DNA of 64,000 bases from Shewanella halifaxensis HAW-EB4 (GCF_000019185.1 NC_010334.1:3100001-3164000), one strand, 5' to 3'. Counted from the stretch's first letter, positions 16,944-27,411 are shown. Translations and numbers: made by a program. Notes: generated by a model not told the origin, from the letters alone.

Positions 16944-18947
16944 CTATGACAAGATAGCAATCAAGGCTTCTTCATCGATAACCTTAACCCCTAGCTCCTG
17001 CGCCTTAGCCAGTTTTGACCCAGCAGCGGCACCAGCAACGAGACAATCAGTATTTTTCGATACGCTACCCGCCACCTTAGCACCTAACAACTGTAGCTTG
17101 GCTTTGGCGTCATTTCGGTTTAATTGAGTTAAGGTTCCTGTTAATACCCAAGTTTGCCCTTTCAGAGAAAGGTCTTCTTCTGCAACCTCTTCAATTGCTG
17201 GCCAATGTACGCCTGCTTCAATCAGCTTATCAATGACTTCCAAGTTATGTGGCTGGGCAAGAAAGTGAGCTAAGTGCGCCGCCACAATGGTGCCGACATC
17301 ATCGACCTTAATAAAGGTTTCCTCATTTGCCGCTTTGAGTGCATCGAGCGTCTTAAAGTATGCCGCCAAGTTCGCAGCTGTCGCCTCACCCACTTCGCGT
17401 ATTCCTAGCGCATAAAGGAAGCGAGCAAACGTGGTTTGTTTAGCGACATCGATAGCCGCAACAAGCTTAGTCGCCGACTTCATTCCCATACGCTCTAGCA
17501 TCGTCATGGCAGATGCGGTCAACTTAAATAGATCGGCTGGACTTTGGACTAACTCTTTATCGATAAGCTGCTCGACAACCTTGTCGCCCATACCATCGAT
17601 ATCTAACGCCTTGCGTGATGCAAAGTGCTTAATCGCCTCTTTACGCTGCGCTTCACAAAATAGTCCACCAGTGCAGCGTGCAACCGCTTCACCTTCGACG
17701 CGCTCAACTTCACTGTCACACACAGGACAACGTGCAGGGAAGCTAATCTCTTTTGCATCATCAGGACGCTTTTCCGCCACAACCGCAACAATCTGCGGGA
17801 TCACGTCACCCGCGCGGCGGATAATGATGGTATCACCCACTTTTACGCCAAGTCTGGCTATTTCATCTGCGTTATGTAAGGTTGCATTTGATACGGTTAC
17901 ACCACCGACAAACACAGGCTTTAAGCGCGCCACCGGTGTCACCGCACCAGTACGGCCAACCTGAAAGTCGACGCCCTCTAATAGCGTCATCTCTTCTTGC
18001 GCAGGAAACTTAAATGCTGTTGCCCAGCGCGGTGCTTTGGCGACAAAACCTAGACTCAATTGATGAGCAATTTGGTTAACCTTAATCACCACACCGTCAA
18101 TTTCGAACTCTAAGCTGCTGCGGCGCTGTTGAATGTCATTGTAATATTCTATCACCTGAGCGACTGAGTCACACACTTTAACCTCTTGGCTAACGGGTAC
18201 GCCCCAAGAACGCAGTTGTTCAAGCTGACCATAATGACTGTCGGCGAGCTCCCAAGATTCCGGCTCCACCACTCCTAACGCATAAGCATAAAAGCCTAAA
18301 GCGCGACTGGCGGTGATCTTACTGTCTAACTGGCGCAGGCTACCCGCCGCAGCGTTGCGTGGGTTTACGAACAATTTCTCACCTTTGGCACGAGCACGTT
18401 CATTGAGTGCATCAAACGCCTTGTGCGGCATAATCACTTCACCACGTACTTCAACTAGCAGCGGAAAGTTATCACCACGTAATCGCAGTGGGATCGATTT
18501 AATCGTGCGCACGTTTTCGGTGATATTCTCACCAGTCTGACCATCACCACGGGTCGCCGCTCGCTCAAACACACCATCACGGTAAGTAATACTTACCGCA
18601 AGGCCATCCAGCTTAGGTTCACAGCAGTAACTTATACTGCCCGTTTTATCAGTAATACGTTGATTAAACGCGGTAAATTCTTGTTCATCAAAGACGTTAT
18701 CTAGGCTGAGCATAGGTTTCAAATGTTGAATTTGCTCAAACTTAGCTAATGCCTCGCCGCCGACCCTTTGTGTCGGAGAGTCGGCAAGACAAAATTGTGG
18801 ATGCTCAGTCTCTAGCGCTTTCAGCCTGTTCAATAAGCGGTCGTATTCCGAGTCGGGAATAGAGGGACTGTCATCAACATAGTAGCGGTAGTTGTGTTGA
18901 TTAAGTTCAGCGGTGAGCTGAGCAATTTCAGTTTGAATAGCTTGCAT
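16944..18947 (-). CDS. ligA: NAD-dependent DNA ligase
   Basis: Replicative ligase of about 667 aa that seals nicks using NAD. An N-terminal Ia domain ([24 protein letters not shown] region) is followed by the adenylation domain with active-site Lys in [11 protein letters not shown] (about 112-122), an OB domain, a four-Cys zinc finger (CPVC...CTGGLFC), helix-hairpin-helix repeats and a C-terminal BRCT domain ([17 protein letters not shown]...). The frame is open from a TTG at 18992 inside a terminator stem; ATG 18947 (MQAIQTE) is the sensible start. It lies downstream of zipA, as in E. coli. Confidence 0.96.
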
Positions 18948-18967
18948 CTTAATGTCCAAATAATAAC

Positions 18968-18989
18968 AAAGGCCGCTACTGCGGCCTTT
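18968..18989 (-). terminator. hairpin terminator between zipA and ligA
   Basis: AAAGGCCGC and GCGGCCTTT form a nine-base stem around TACT. On the minus strand a T-containing tract TTTGTTATT follows, only 20 bases before the ligA start. It may end zipA messages or attenuate ligA. Confidence 0.65.
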
Positions 18990-19104
18990 CAAATGTGTAT
19001 ATATTTCAAAAGCCTAGAATGTAGACTCAAACTACCCTAATGTGTTTAAGTCTTTGCTTTAGCTTTAAGGCAGGCTCGATTTGCGCTTAAGCTTAGGACG
19101 GAGT

Positions 19105-20025
19105 TTAGGCCTGCGCTCTGATCCGCTGGATATAGTTTTGCTTGGTACTCTCTAACCACTCATCGCGGCCACCATCGAGTAGCACACCTCCTAAATCATC
19201 GGCGATTTGATGAGCAGAGTTAAGCATGATGGAGAAGTTCATTAACGCATCACCATAACAAGGTAGCGTCATAAATAACACCACACCTTGAGTGCTAAAT
19301 TGTTCCATATTATCTGGGTCAAATACACCAGGCTTAACCATATTCGCCATCGAAAACAGTACCTTTCCAGTACCCGCATTATCTTCATGACGGTGGAAAA
19401 TATTTAAATCACCAAACTTAAAGTTAAGCGTTAGCAGACATGGCAGCAACTCGGCGCCACTTAGCTCCTTTCCCTCTTTAGCCACAACATGTAGGACTAA
19501 CACGTCTTGTGGTTCACCTAACGCTTCGGTAGCCACTTGCTTTGGCTCATCTACAACGGGCTCTTGTGGTGCAACATCTAAAGGTGCCTGACGAGCTTCG
19601 ATAACGGGCTCAGCCAATAAAGGCTCATCAGTTGCGAACAAAGACTCTTGTACAGGAGCTTCTGCAGTAAAAGCGGGAGCCTCTGCTGACAAAGAAGGCT
19701 CAACTCGTGTTTTATTCACCTTAATCGCAGGAGCCTGACTCAACTCAAACGCTTCTTCAACTGGCTCTATGAACTGTGGCGCTTGTTCGTTAACATCGGG
19801 CTTGCTCGTTTCAGCCTCGGCAGGAGTTGACTTAACGACTCTAACTTCACCAATCCCATCGTTATCGAAACCTTCAGCATCACGACGTTCACGATTGATA
19901 CCGACCATCGAGCCCTGTTTGTACCCTTTAGGCTGCTGCTTTCTAATGGACCAAAAACCATGCACAAGTACGGCGATAATGGCTATCGCACCTATAAGAA
20001 GCAATACCAGCTGCAAATTTTCCAT
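19105..20025 (-). CDS. zipA: cell division protein ZipA
   Basis: Inner-membrane protein of 306 aa that tethers FtsZ at midcell. An N-terminal anchor (LQLVLLLIGAIAIIAVLVHGFWSIRK, residues about 4-29) is followed by a charged segment, a long acidic Glu/Pro/Ala linker (about 60-165), and the C-terminal FtsZ-binding domain (about 170-306; DVLVLHVVAKEGKELSGAELL). It lies 23 bases downstream of smc and upstream of ligA, consistent with co-transcription with smc. Confidence 0.95.
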   Translation of the reverse strand: MENLQLVLLLIGAIAIIAVLVHGFWSIRKQQPKGYKQGSMVGINRERRDAEGFDNDGIGEVRVVKSTPAEAETSKPDVNEQAPQFIEPVEEAFELSQAPAIKVNKTRVEPSLSAEAPAFTAEAPVQESLFATDEPLLAEPVIEARQAPLDVAPQEPVVDEPKQVATEALGEPQDVLVLHVVAKEGKELSGAELLPCLLTLNFKFGDLNIFHRHEDNAGTGKVLFSMANMVKPGVFDPDNMEQFSTQGVVLFMTLPCYGDALMNFSIMLNSAHQIADDLGGVLLDGGRDEWLESTKQNYIQRIRAQA

Positions 20026-20048
20026 TGATTACCCTGTATTTCTTATGT

Positions 20049-23000
20049 TTATCCAGCGTCGGCTAATGCCACCGCTTCATCGATATCAACTGCCACGATG
20101 CGCGAAACACCGGGCTCATGCATCGTCACACCGATAAGTTGATCGGCCAATTCCATGGTGATCTTGTTGTGACTAATATATATAAATTGTACGCTTTGGG
20201 ACATCTCTTTTACCAAACGACAAAATCGTTCGACATTGGCATCATCCAAAGGCGCATCGACCTCATCCAACATACAAAATGGTGCAGGATTCAATCTAAA
20301 AATAGCAAAAACTAATGATAAAGCGGTTAGCGCTTTTTCTCCACCAGAAAGAAGGTGAATTGTACTATTCTTCTTGCCCGGAGGCCTAGCCATAATGGAC
20401 ACACCGGTTTCTAATAGATCATCGTCGGTTAAGGCTAAATACGCGCTACCACCTCCGAAGACCTTGGGAAACAAGATCCCTAAGTCAGTATTCACTTTAT
20501 CGAAAGTATCTTTAAAGCGAGACTTAGTCTCTTTGTCTATCTTACGGATCGCTTCTTCTAAACTGCTCAGTGCCGCGTTAAGGTCATCATCTTGGCTGTC
20601 TAAATACAACTTGCGTTGATTTTGCTGATCGTACTCTTCAATAGCGGCTAAGTTGATGGCACCTAAAAGGCCTATCTGTTCCCTTAGTCGTTCTAGCTCT
20701 TTTTGACGCCACAGCATGGTCTTTTTATCGTCTAACGTCGATAATATCAGTTCAACATCAACGCGTTGTTCATTTAACAATCGCAGCTGACTGTCAATTT
20801 GACCTTTTAAACCTTCACGACGTAACTTTAACGTGCTGGAAGATTGAGTCAAGTCTTCTAGCTTCGCAAGCTGTTGTTTTTTATTCGTTCCTGCACTATC
20901 GCACAGTTCCTGTAACTCTGCTTGCTGCCGCCTTAAGACTGTTAACGCCTCTTGCTTAATTTGTTGCGCTTGCAGGGCCTGATCTAATTGTTCTCTAAGA
21001 GGCTGTGACTGGCCCTCTTCCTGCGCACTGTCTTTGGCGTCTAACTGCTTATGCAGTTGACGCTCATTTTGTTCAAGCTCAAGTATACGCTGTTCGTGTT
21101 GGTTAACCTGCTGCTTAATTAGCACCAACTGAGTATGTAAGCCCTGCTCACTCAATGAGGTTTGCGTCACCTTTGCGTCTAACTGTTGGCGTAGCGGTTT
21201 TAGCTGCGCAACTTTTTCAGCCGCCAGTGCTCTTTGCTGCTGACCTTGAGTTTTAGCGCGCAGTGTCTGTTCGAGTGTCTCGTTGAGTAACTGATGTTGC
21301 AGCTTACGCTGCTCTACATTGAGTTGAAAATCCTGTCGCTCTTGCTTAGCCTCGACTAACTCTTGTTCCACTTTTGCGAGTCTAGAAGCAATATCGACTA
21401 TCGATTGCTGCTGCGAGCGCAGTTGCGAGCTTAAACTAGCAAGCTCTATCTGCTTGGCTTGGATCAACTGCTGCTTTTGCTGAGCTTGGCTAACAAGCGG
21501 CACCACCATTAACTTTATCTCAGTTAGAGACTCCGTTAATCTTGCTAAGTTAGCTTGGCTATTAGTGACACTTTGCTGCAGAGCGATTTGCTCATTCTTA
21601 AGCTCGACAATCGAGCCTGCAGCTTGGGTTTTCTCTATGATAAAGTCGATACCGACAAGGTAACCATCGGCGGTCGCAATTAACTGTTCTTGCTTGAGCG
21701 CACCTCGCTGTAGCATGGCTTGGTTTATAGTCTCTAGCCACGTGACATGGTTTAACCAAGGGGCAAGGTTTACCGGCGCCTTGACTGCTGCAAGTTGCGT
21801 ACTTGCTGTTTCAAAGCCAAACTGCGACAGATTAGAGTCATTACTTTGAGAGTCAGCAGCCGATAACACTGGCGCACTTAATAGCCCAGATAATAAAATA
21901 TCAACAGCGCTTTCCCAGCCGGGAGTGACATCGATAACTTGCCATAACTCTTGGCATTCACCGTCCTTATCGGTCGGTAATAACTGAGACACAACAGATA
22001 ACCGGCCTTGCTCATCTGCAAGTTTAACTTTCAGAGTGTCCTGCTCTGCAAACAATGTTTGTTCAGTTTGCTGCTTTGCTTCGAGCAGGAAGTTTAACTC
22101 ATCGAGCACTTCTTGTTCTTGCTCAATAACACCGCTAAGTTCACTCACCTGTTCAGTGATATCTTGTGATTTAAGCAATTCAAGATCGGAAGCGGTTTGC
22201 AGCGCTTGATCTTCTAGTCTCGCGACCAGCTTATGTTTATTGCTAATATCGGTTTCAGCATGGCTGAGTTGATTGCGATTCATCTCAAAAGCAAGGTGCG
22301 CCTGAGTATGTGCTTCATTTAAGCTATTTAATTGCTCGCTTAAATACTCAAGCTGCTCAACTAAGGTAGAAAGCTCGGCATCATGCTCTGCCAATTGCTG
22401 TCGTAATAGACTTGCTTCAGGCAAAGCACTTGCTTGCTGCTCATTGAGCAGGGTCTGTTTAGCTTCATCTTCGGCTAAACGGGCGCGATAAGCTTGCATC
22501 TGCGCAGCAATCTCTTGTAGTCGCAGACTCAGGCTCTCATCCTGTTGCTCACGGTGCTTTAGCGACTGCTCTAACTTAGCGATATGCGTTTTGGTTAGGT
22601 AAAAGTCTTCAACCTGATGTGCTTCTTTGGTATCGAGTTCGCTTAGCTTCAAATTAAGTTCAGTTAAGCGCAGCTCTATGGTCTGCTTTTCAGCCAAAAA
22701 CTGGGCTTGCTGCAGTGCTAACTTACCCAGTTGCTCATCTATTTTAGCGATTTGCTGCAGCAGCTCATGATAGCGTGAGACCGATAGTTCGGCGTCGCAC
22801 TTACGCTCTGCTTGTTTTAGTTCTCGATACTTTTTAGCGGTTTCTGCCTGTTCGGCTAACTTGTCTAACTGTTTGGCTAATTCAGAGCGAATATCACCGA
22901 GTCTAGCCAAGTTCTCTCGGGTGTGACGAATGCGGTTTTCAGTTTCACGACGACGCTCTTTATAACGTGAGATCCCCGCCGCTTCTTCGATGAAAACCCT

Positions 23001-23480
23001 TAAGTCTTGAGGCTTAGACTCAATTAACCTTGAAATCGTACCCTGCTCAATAATGGCGTAACTACGCGGTCCAAGACCGGTGCCCATAAAGAGATCGGTA
23101 ATATCTTTACGGCGGCACTTTTGATTATTGAGAAAATAACTTGAGTCACCGTCTCGGCTCACCTGACGCTTAACGGCAATCTCTTGATAACTGGAGTACT
23201 GACCCGCTAAGCGCCCATCTTGGTTGTCAAATAACAGCTCCACGCTGGCAACAGATACAGGGCGCCTTGCTGTAGAGCCATTAAAAATAACATCGGCCAT
23301 GGAATCGCCACGCAAATGTTTTGCAGAACTTTCACCTAATACCCAACGCACCGCGTCAATCACATTTGATTTGCCGCAGCCGTTCGGGCCAATAATGGCG
23401 CTTAGTGGGCTAAGTAAAGGTATTTTAGTTGGATCGACAAATGACTTGAATCCGGCAAGTTTAATCTGTTTAAGTCTCAT
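20049..23480 (-). CDS. smc: chromosome partition protein SMC
   Basis: Structural maintenance of chromosomes ATPase of 1143 aa. Walker A is GPNGCGKSN (about 32-40), the ABC signature LSGGEK and Walker B CMLDEVDAPLDD are near the C-terminus, two long coiled coils (about 165-500 and 660-950) flank a hinge (about 510-650). This is a canonical SMC rather than MukB. It organises and segregates the chromosome, normally with ScpA and ScpB, which are not in the window. The start ATG follows AAACGGCACC. It is divergent from cysZ and probably leads the smc-zipA unit. Confidence 0.96.
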   Translation of the reverse strand: MRLKQIKLAGFKSFVDPTKIPLLSPLSAIIGPNGCGKSNVIDAVRWVLGESSAKHLRGDSMADVIFNGSTARRPVSVASVELLFDNQDGRLAGQYSSYQEIAVKRQVSRDGDSSYFLNNQKCRRKDITDLFMGTGLGPRSYAIIEQGTISRLIESKPQDLRVFIEEAAGISRYKERRRETENRIRHTRENLARLGDIRSELAKQLDKLAEQAETAKKYRELKQAERKCDAELSVSRYHELLQQIAKIDEQLGKLALQQAQFLAEKQTIELRLTELNLKLSELDTKEAHQVEDFYLTKTHIAKLEQSLKHREQQDESLSLRLQEIAAQMQAYRARLAEDEAKQTLLNEQQASALPEASLLRQQLAEHDAELSTLVEQLEYLSEQLNSLNEAHTQAHLAFEMNRNQLSHAETDISNKHKLVARLEDQALQTASDLELLKSQDITEQVSELSGVIEQEQEVLDELNFLLEAKQQTEQTLFAEQDTLKVKLADEQGRLSVVSQLLPTDKDGECQELWQVIDVTPGWESAVDILLSGLLSAPVLSAADSQSNDSNLSQFGFETASTQLAAVKAPVNLAPWLNHVTWLETINQAMLQRGALKQEQLIATADGYLVGIDFIIEKTQAAGSIVELKNEQIALQQSVTNSQANLARLTESLTEIKLMVVPLVSQAQQKQQLIQAKQIELASLSSQLRSQQQSIVDIASRLAKVEQELVEAKQERQDFQLNVEQRKLQHQLLNETLEQTLRAKTQGQQQRALAAEKVAQLKPLRQQLDAKVTQTSLSEQGLHTQLVLIKQQVNQHEQRILELEQNERQLHKQLDAKDSAQEEGQSQPLREQLDQALQAQQIKQEALTVLRRQQAELQELCDSAGTNKKQQLAKLEDLTQSSSTLKLRREGLKGQIDSQLRLLNEQRVDVELILSTLDDKKTMLWRQKELERLREQIGLLGAINLAAIEEYDQQNQRKLYLDSQDDDLNAALSSLEEAIRKIDKETKSRFKDTFDKVNTDLGILFPKVFGGGSAYLALTDDDLLETGVSIMARPPGKKNSTIHLLSGGEKALTALSLVFAIFRLNPAPFCMLDEVDAPLDDANVERFCRLVKEMSQSVQFIYISHNKITMELADQLIGVTMHEPGVSRIVAVDIDEAVALADAG

Positions 23481-23697
23481 GGTGCCGTTTAGTCATTTCC
23501 TCGCTAGCATGTTAGCGATTAAGTTCGAGAACTAGCATAGGAAGCCTAGTAATAACGTTTATATAGGATGTAACTTTACCAAAGCTCACTGCATTTTGTA
23601 ACGCTTTTTATTGACGATTAAGCGCTTTTAACTTGTGATTAAATACCGACTGACTCACAATCGTACGAATGCGCATTCTTAACAATGTAATATTTCT

Positions 23698-24471
23698 ATG
23701 AATAAAACCAAACAAGTACAAAAAAAAAGCGGTGTTAATTATTTTCTCGACGGGTTCAGCCTAATTAAGCAGCCAGGTCTTAGAAGATTTGTCTTTATTC
23801 CACTTTCAATCAATTTATTATTATTTGGTGGCCTAATCTATTTTGCCATTGGCCAATTAGAGAGTGTGTTTGCCTGGCTTTCCAGTCAGCTTCCAGACTA
23901 TTTAAGCTGGCTAAACTTCATCTTGTGGCCACTGGCAGTCTTGACCTTATTAGTCGTACTGTCGTTTGTTTTTAGCTCGGTAATGAACTGGCTTGCCGCC
24001 CCTTTTAATGGTTTATTGGCTGAAAAAGTGGAGCAGCAGCTTACGGGTAAATCACTTAACACTGGTGGCGGTATCGATCTGGTTAAAGATCTACCACGGA
24101 TCATGGGCCGAGAGTGGACGAAACTTAAATATTATCTACCTAGGGCCATCGTATTCTTATTGCTGTTCTGGATCCCTTTTGTCGGGCAAACTGTGGCCCC
24201 TATTTTGTGGTTTCTGTTTAGCGCCTGGATGATGGCAATTCAGTATTGTGATTATCCATTTGATAACCACAAAGTACCGTTTCAAGATATGAAGTTTGCG
24301 CTCAACCAAACCAAGGGCAGTAGCTTTAGTTTTGGCGCTGCTGTCACCTTGTTCTCAATGATCCCCATTTTAAACTTCGTGGTGATGCCCGTAGCGATTT
24401 GTGGTGCAACTGCCATGTGGGTCGATAAATATCGCGCCGCCTATAAAAACGATATGATTGCACCTGAATAA
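23698..24471 (+). CDS. cysZ: sulfate transporter CysZ
   Basis: Inner-membrane sulfate permease of 257 aa feeding cysteine synthesis. It closely follows E. coli CysZ through the whole length, including NWLAAPFNGLLAEKVE, PRIMGREW, GQTVAPILWFLFSAWMMAIQ and YCDYPFDNHKVPF. About four hydrophobic segments are visible. cysK lies 3.2 kb further on, separated by two genes on the other strand; in E. coli cysZ and cysK are adjacent. No strong ribosome site precedes the ATG, so an alternative start cannot be excluded. Confidence 0.95.
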   Translation: MNKTKQVQKKSGVNYFLDGFSLIKQPGLRRFVFIPLSINLLLFGGLIYFAIGQLESVFAWLSSQLPDYLSWLNFILWPLAVLTLLVVLSFVFSSVMNWLAAPFNGLLAEKVEQQLTGKSLNTGGGIDLVKDLPRIMGREWTKLKYYLPRAIVFLLLFWIPFVGQTVAPILWFLFSAWMMAIQYCDYPFDNHKVPFQDMKFALNQTKGSSFSFGAAVTLFSMIPILNFVVMPVAICGATAMWVDKYRAAYKNDMIAPE

Positions 24472-24526
24472 AAACAAAATTATCACTCTGCAAAAGCCAT
24501 GTTTCTAAGTGACTTTTTTCTTACAA

Positions 24527-24570
24527 ATGTCTTGTCCTGAAATCTGTTTACATATTTCAGGACAAGACAT
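24527..24570. repeat. perfect 17-bp inverted repeat between cysZ and the cyclase gene
   Basis: ATGTCTTGTCCTGAAAT and ATTTCAGGACAAGACAT are exact reverse complements around the ten-base loop CTGTTTACAT. It sits directly before an ordinary terminator, so a second stem is not needed for termination. It could be a small palindromic element or the joined ends of a vanished insertion sequence. Confidence 0.85.
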
Positions 24571-24571
24571 T

Positions 24572-24599
24572 AAAAAAGCAGCCATCTGGCTGCTTTTTT
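24572..24599. terminator. bidirectional terminator between cysZ and the cyclase gene
   Basis: AAAAAAGCAGCCA pairs with TGGCTGCTTTTTT around a two-base loop, giving T-runs on both strands. It serves the convergent cysZ and diguanylate cyclase genes. Confidence 0.9.
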
Positions 24600-24624
24600 A
24601 TGGGTTACAATCAAGCTTGAAAAA

Positions 24625-25872
24625 CTAACTTTCTGCAATACTAACCAAGTTACGCCCTGCACTCTTCGCTTCATATAAGCCCGTATCTGCGCGCTTTAGC
24701 AACTCATCGACGGTTTCGTCATGGCCAAACTCTGTCACTCCAGTACTGACAGTAATCGTTAATGCCCCTTTTGAGGTTTCTATCGGCGTGATCTCAAGTT
24801 GCATACGGAATCTATCTATCAAGGCGTAAGCCTTTTCGATATGAAGACCTTTAAACCCCACCACAAACTCTTCACCACCAATACGCGCCACGGTGAAGTG
24901 CTGTGAAAAAGACTGCTTTAATCGCGAAGCAAATTCGATTAACACCTCATCACCGACATCATGGCCATAGGTATCGTTCACCTTCTTGAAAAAGTCGATA
25001 TCCAATAAAGCCAAGGACAAAGAACCTTGTTTCTGGGCAACCTCGGTTAACTTCTCCTGATAAAAATTAAAGAAATACCGCCGATTAAACACATTAGTGA
25101 GGTAATCGAGATTTGCCTGTTCCCACAACTTAGTGACCATATCTAACGAGTCTAGTGTCGTTAATACTCGACAATGAAACTCTTCGTGTACAAATGGCTT
25201 TTGCAAGAAGTCGTTGGCACCATTTTTAATAAAGCGTGCTGACAGGCTTTCATCACTGTCACTAGACAGGCCGATAATAGCAAGCTCTTCACGACCCAGT
25301 CGCTCTCGCACCTTAATGATGAGGCCAAAACCATCAAGCCTTGGCATATTATAATCGGTAATAAGTAGGGTAATGTCAGGGTTATCATTAAGGGTCTCTA
25401 ACGCAGAAATGCCATCATCGGCCTCTATCACCTGAAACAGATGTTGTTCTAATAAGCTACGAATAAATTTGCGGCTAACGACAGAGTCATCGGCCACAAG
25501 CACCTTTACACTTTGATTACGGCGTAAGCGCTTCACCAGTTTTGCGGTATATTCATAGCTAAAACGGTTCTCTTTAAATACATAATCCACGATACCTAGT
25601 TGTAATAAGCGAGCTCGCTGCTCGGCATCCCAACTCCCAGTTAATACAATACAAGGGATCTGTTTTTCCAAAACAAACTTAACTATCTCGCCTTCTTGTG
25701 CATCAGGAAGATTTAAATCTGTGATCGCAACAAAGTACTCATTGTGTGCCAATAGTTCCTTGGCACTGGCCATGTCAGAGGCAACATCGACCTCACAACA
25801 CAACTCCTGGGTTAGCAGGTGCCGCATCACCCTAGAAACCACTTGGCTATCTTCAACCACTAAAATCCGCAA
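24625..25872 (-). CDS. diguanylate cyclase with two receiver domains
   Basis: Cytoplasmic response regulator of about 415 aa. Receiver 1 has acceptor Asp in ITDLNLPDA, with a Lys in VFKEN; receiver 2 has Asp in ITDYNMPRLDG and Lys in QKPF. A C-terminal GGDEF domain with the active-site loop GGEEF (RIGGEEFVVGF) makes c-di-GMP. No RxxD inhibitory site precedes the loop (SQHF occupies the place), so product inhibition is probably absent. The frame is open from TTG 25917, but AGGAGAG lies six bases before TTG 25872 (LRILVVED), which I use. The cognate kinase is not adjacent. Confidence 0.9.
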   Translation of the reverse strand: MRILVVEDSQVVSRVMRHLLTQELCCEVDVASDMASAKELLAHNEYFVAITDLNLPDAQEGEIVKFVLEKQIPCIVLTGSWDAEQRARLLQLGIVDYVFKENRFSYEYTAKLVKRLRRNQSVKVLVADDSVVSRKFIRSLLEQHLFQVIEADDGISALETLNDNPDITLLITDYNMPRLDGFGLIIKVRERLGREELAIIGLSSDSDESLSARFIKNGANDFLQKPFVHEEFHCRVLTTLDSLDMVTKLWEQANLDYLTNVFNRRYFFNFYQEKLTEVAQKQGSLSLALLDIDFFKKVNDTYGHDVGDEVLIEFASRLKQSFSQHFTVARIGGEEFVVGFKGLHIEKAYALIDRFRMQLEITPIETSKGALTITVSTGVTEFGHDETVDELLKRADTGLYEAKSAGRNLVSIAES

Positions 25873-26070
25873 ACTTGCTCTCCTTCTCCCTATATTGCTT
25901 CTCCCCGCACTTAGCAAACCTTTTTCAGGCTCTTGATAACCAATAACCTTGGTTACTTGGCTAAGTTTGCAGGTCGAAATAGGAAATATTATTCCGTCGC
26001 ATATTATATTTACGCGCTTCTTATTCGTTTTCAGCTTAACGTCTGCGGGGAGAAAACGGTATAACTAATG

Positions 26071-27411
26071 TCAAATATTTACACCCGTTTCAACCGCTAA
26101 GTTAATAGATTTATTATCTATAGCGGCATGTTCAAGTGCAGCTTCATGTTTGGTTTTACGCACATCAATGACCACGGTTGCCGAAATTTTATCTTGAATC
26201 GCTTGCCTATTAGCGTCCCAGTAGATCTGGAAAAAGCCTAACAAACCAGTGGTAAACCCTGCCGCGTAACCACCATATCGACCAAACGCATCCCAGAGTG
26301 AGATTTTGGTGCCATCGAGTTGAATGACACGAATGCCAAATAGCTTCTTACCTAATGTTTGACCATCAAACCATGCGGTGAACACGGTAAAATAAAAAGC
26401 GGCCCAACCAAAGCCTAAACCAAGATCATTGAGTAAACCTTTAATCCACGCCAACGGACTAGTTGTCGATTCATTTTTTTCTGGCAGAAATTCGAGCTGA
26501 ACATTTTGATTTTCTAACGCTTGCGCAGCTTCCTCTATCTTTTCTAAGCTTCCTTCCATCGCGGTCTCTGACATAAAACCTTGAGCCTGCATATCGCCAG
26601 CTTCAGATAAATCGGCTCCAATCTCAGGTTTTGAGTCTAGAGCGGTTTTGGCTTTGATATCCGCTTCTTCATCGGATCCAGTATTTGATTTAGCGCTTGA
26701 TTTAGCAATTAATTTAGTACTGTTCTTTGTATTACTACTTATACCAGCCTCCGTATCTGGGTTGGCTCCTAACTCACTGACTTGCGGTGCGCCTTTCTCA
26801 AGATCTTGCTGTCGATAAAGCTGTTGCTTCTCCATCGTCGAAAGCGGTAATCCTGCTACTAACTCATTGATTATTTGTGTTTGCTCTGCTGTTGGCAGGC
26901 TTGAGCGAGACAAGGCCTGCTCCACTTCGGCCATTTTCTTTTGCGCACAAGCAAAATCTTCACACTGACTTGCAACAATCACGGCCGGCACATAGCCCAC
27001 CATTTCAGTCAAACTCGCTAAGCCATCATCGCCATTTGCTGGTTTCACAATGCTGCCATTAGCGTCTAAATGGCTTCCCTGCTTTGGCGGTTTAACCGTT
27101 ACGTCGCTATAATAACCAACGACTGCCGAGATCAAAGCAGCCAACATCAGTAGGTATAATCCCCACTTAAACAACTTGCCCACGGCTTTACTCTGCTTTT
27201 GAATTAAGAGTGTAGCCAACACCAATAAGATAAAGAGCCAGCCAGCGCTTTCGGCGAGCACGGCAACCAAAAGGCCATCGATCATCATGGCCAAGCCTCG
27301 CTTAAGCGGACTTGCTAATGGCAAGTAAAGAATATTTGGCGATACATCAAAGGCAAATGGCGTTACCCAGGTCTTAGGATCATCATGTTTACTCATCTGC
27401 TGCTGCCTCAT
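26071..27411 (-). CDS. RDD-family membrane protein with a long inserted segment
   Basis: Inner-membrane protein of 446 aa. The first RDD part (ASPLKRGLAMMIDGLLVAVLAE, about 33-54) is followed by two more hydrophobic segments. A hydrophilic insert (about 105-325), Lys/Ser/Asp rich in its middle, separates it from the second RDD part (FDGQTLGKKLFGIRVIQLDG, NRQAIQDKISATVVI, about 350-425). Typical RDD proteins are near 150 aa, so the insert is unusual. ATG 27411 has AGGTGG ideally placed. Function is unknown; RDD proteins are proposed transporters. It lies between the cyclase gene and divergent cysK. Confidence 0.8.
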   Translation of the reverse strand: MRQQQMSKHDDPKTWVTPFAFDVSPNILYLPLASPLKRGLAMMIDGLLVAVLAESAGWLFILLVLATLLIQKQSKAVGKLFKWGLYLLMLAALISAVVGYYSDVTVKPPKQGSHLDANGSIVKPANGDDGLASLTEMVGYVPAVIVASQCEDFACAQKKMAEVEQALSRSSLPTAEQTQIINELVAGLPLSTMEKQQLYRQQDLEKGAPQVSELGANPDTEAGISSNTKNSTKLIAKSSAKSNTGSDEEADIKAKTALDSKPEIGADLSEAGDMQAQGFMSETAMEGSLEKIEEAAQALENQNVQLEFLPEKNESTTSPLAWIKGLLNDLGLGFGWAAFYFTVFTAWFDGQTLGKKLFGIRVIQLDGTKISLWDAFGRYGGYAAGFTTGLLGFFQIYWDANRQAIQDKISATVVIDVRKTKHEAALEHAAIDNKSINLAVETGVNI

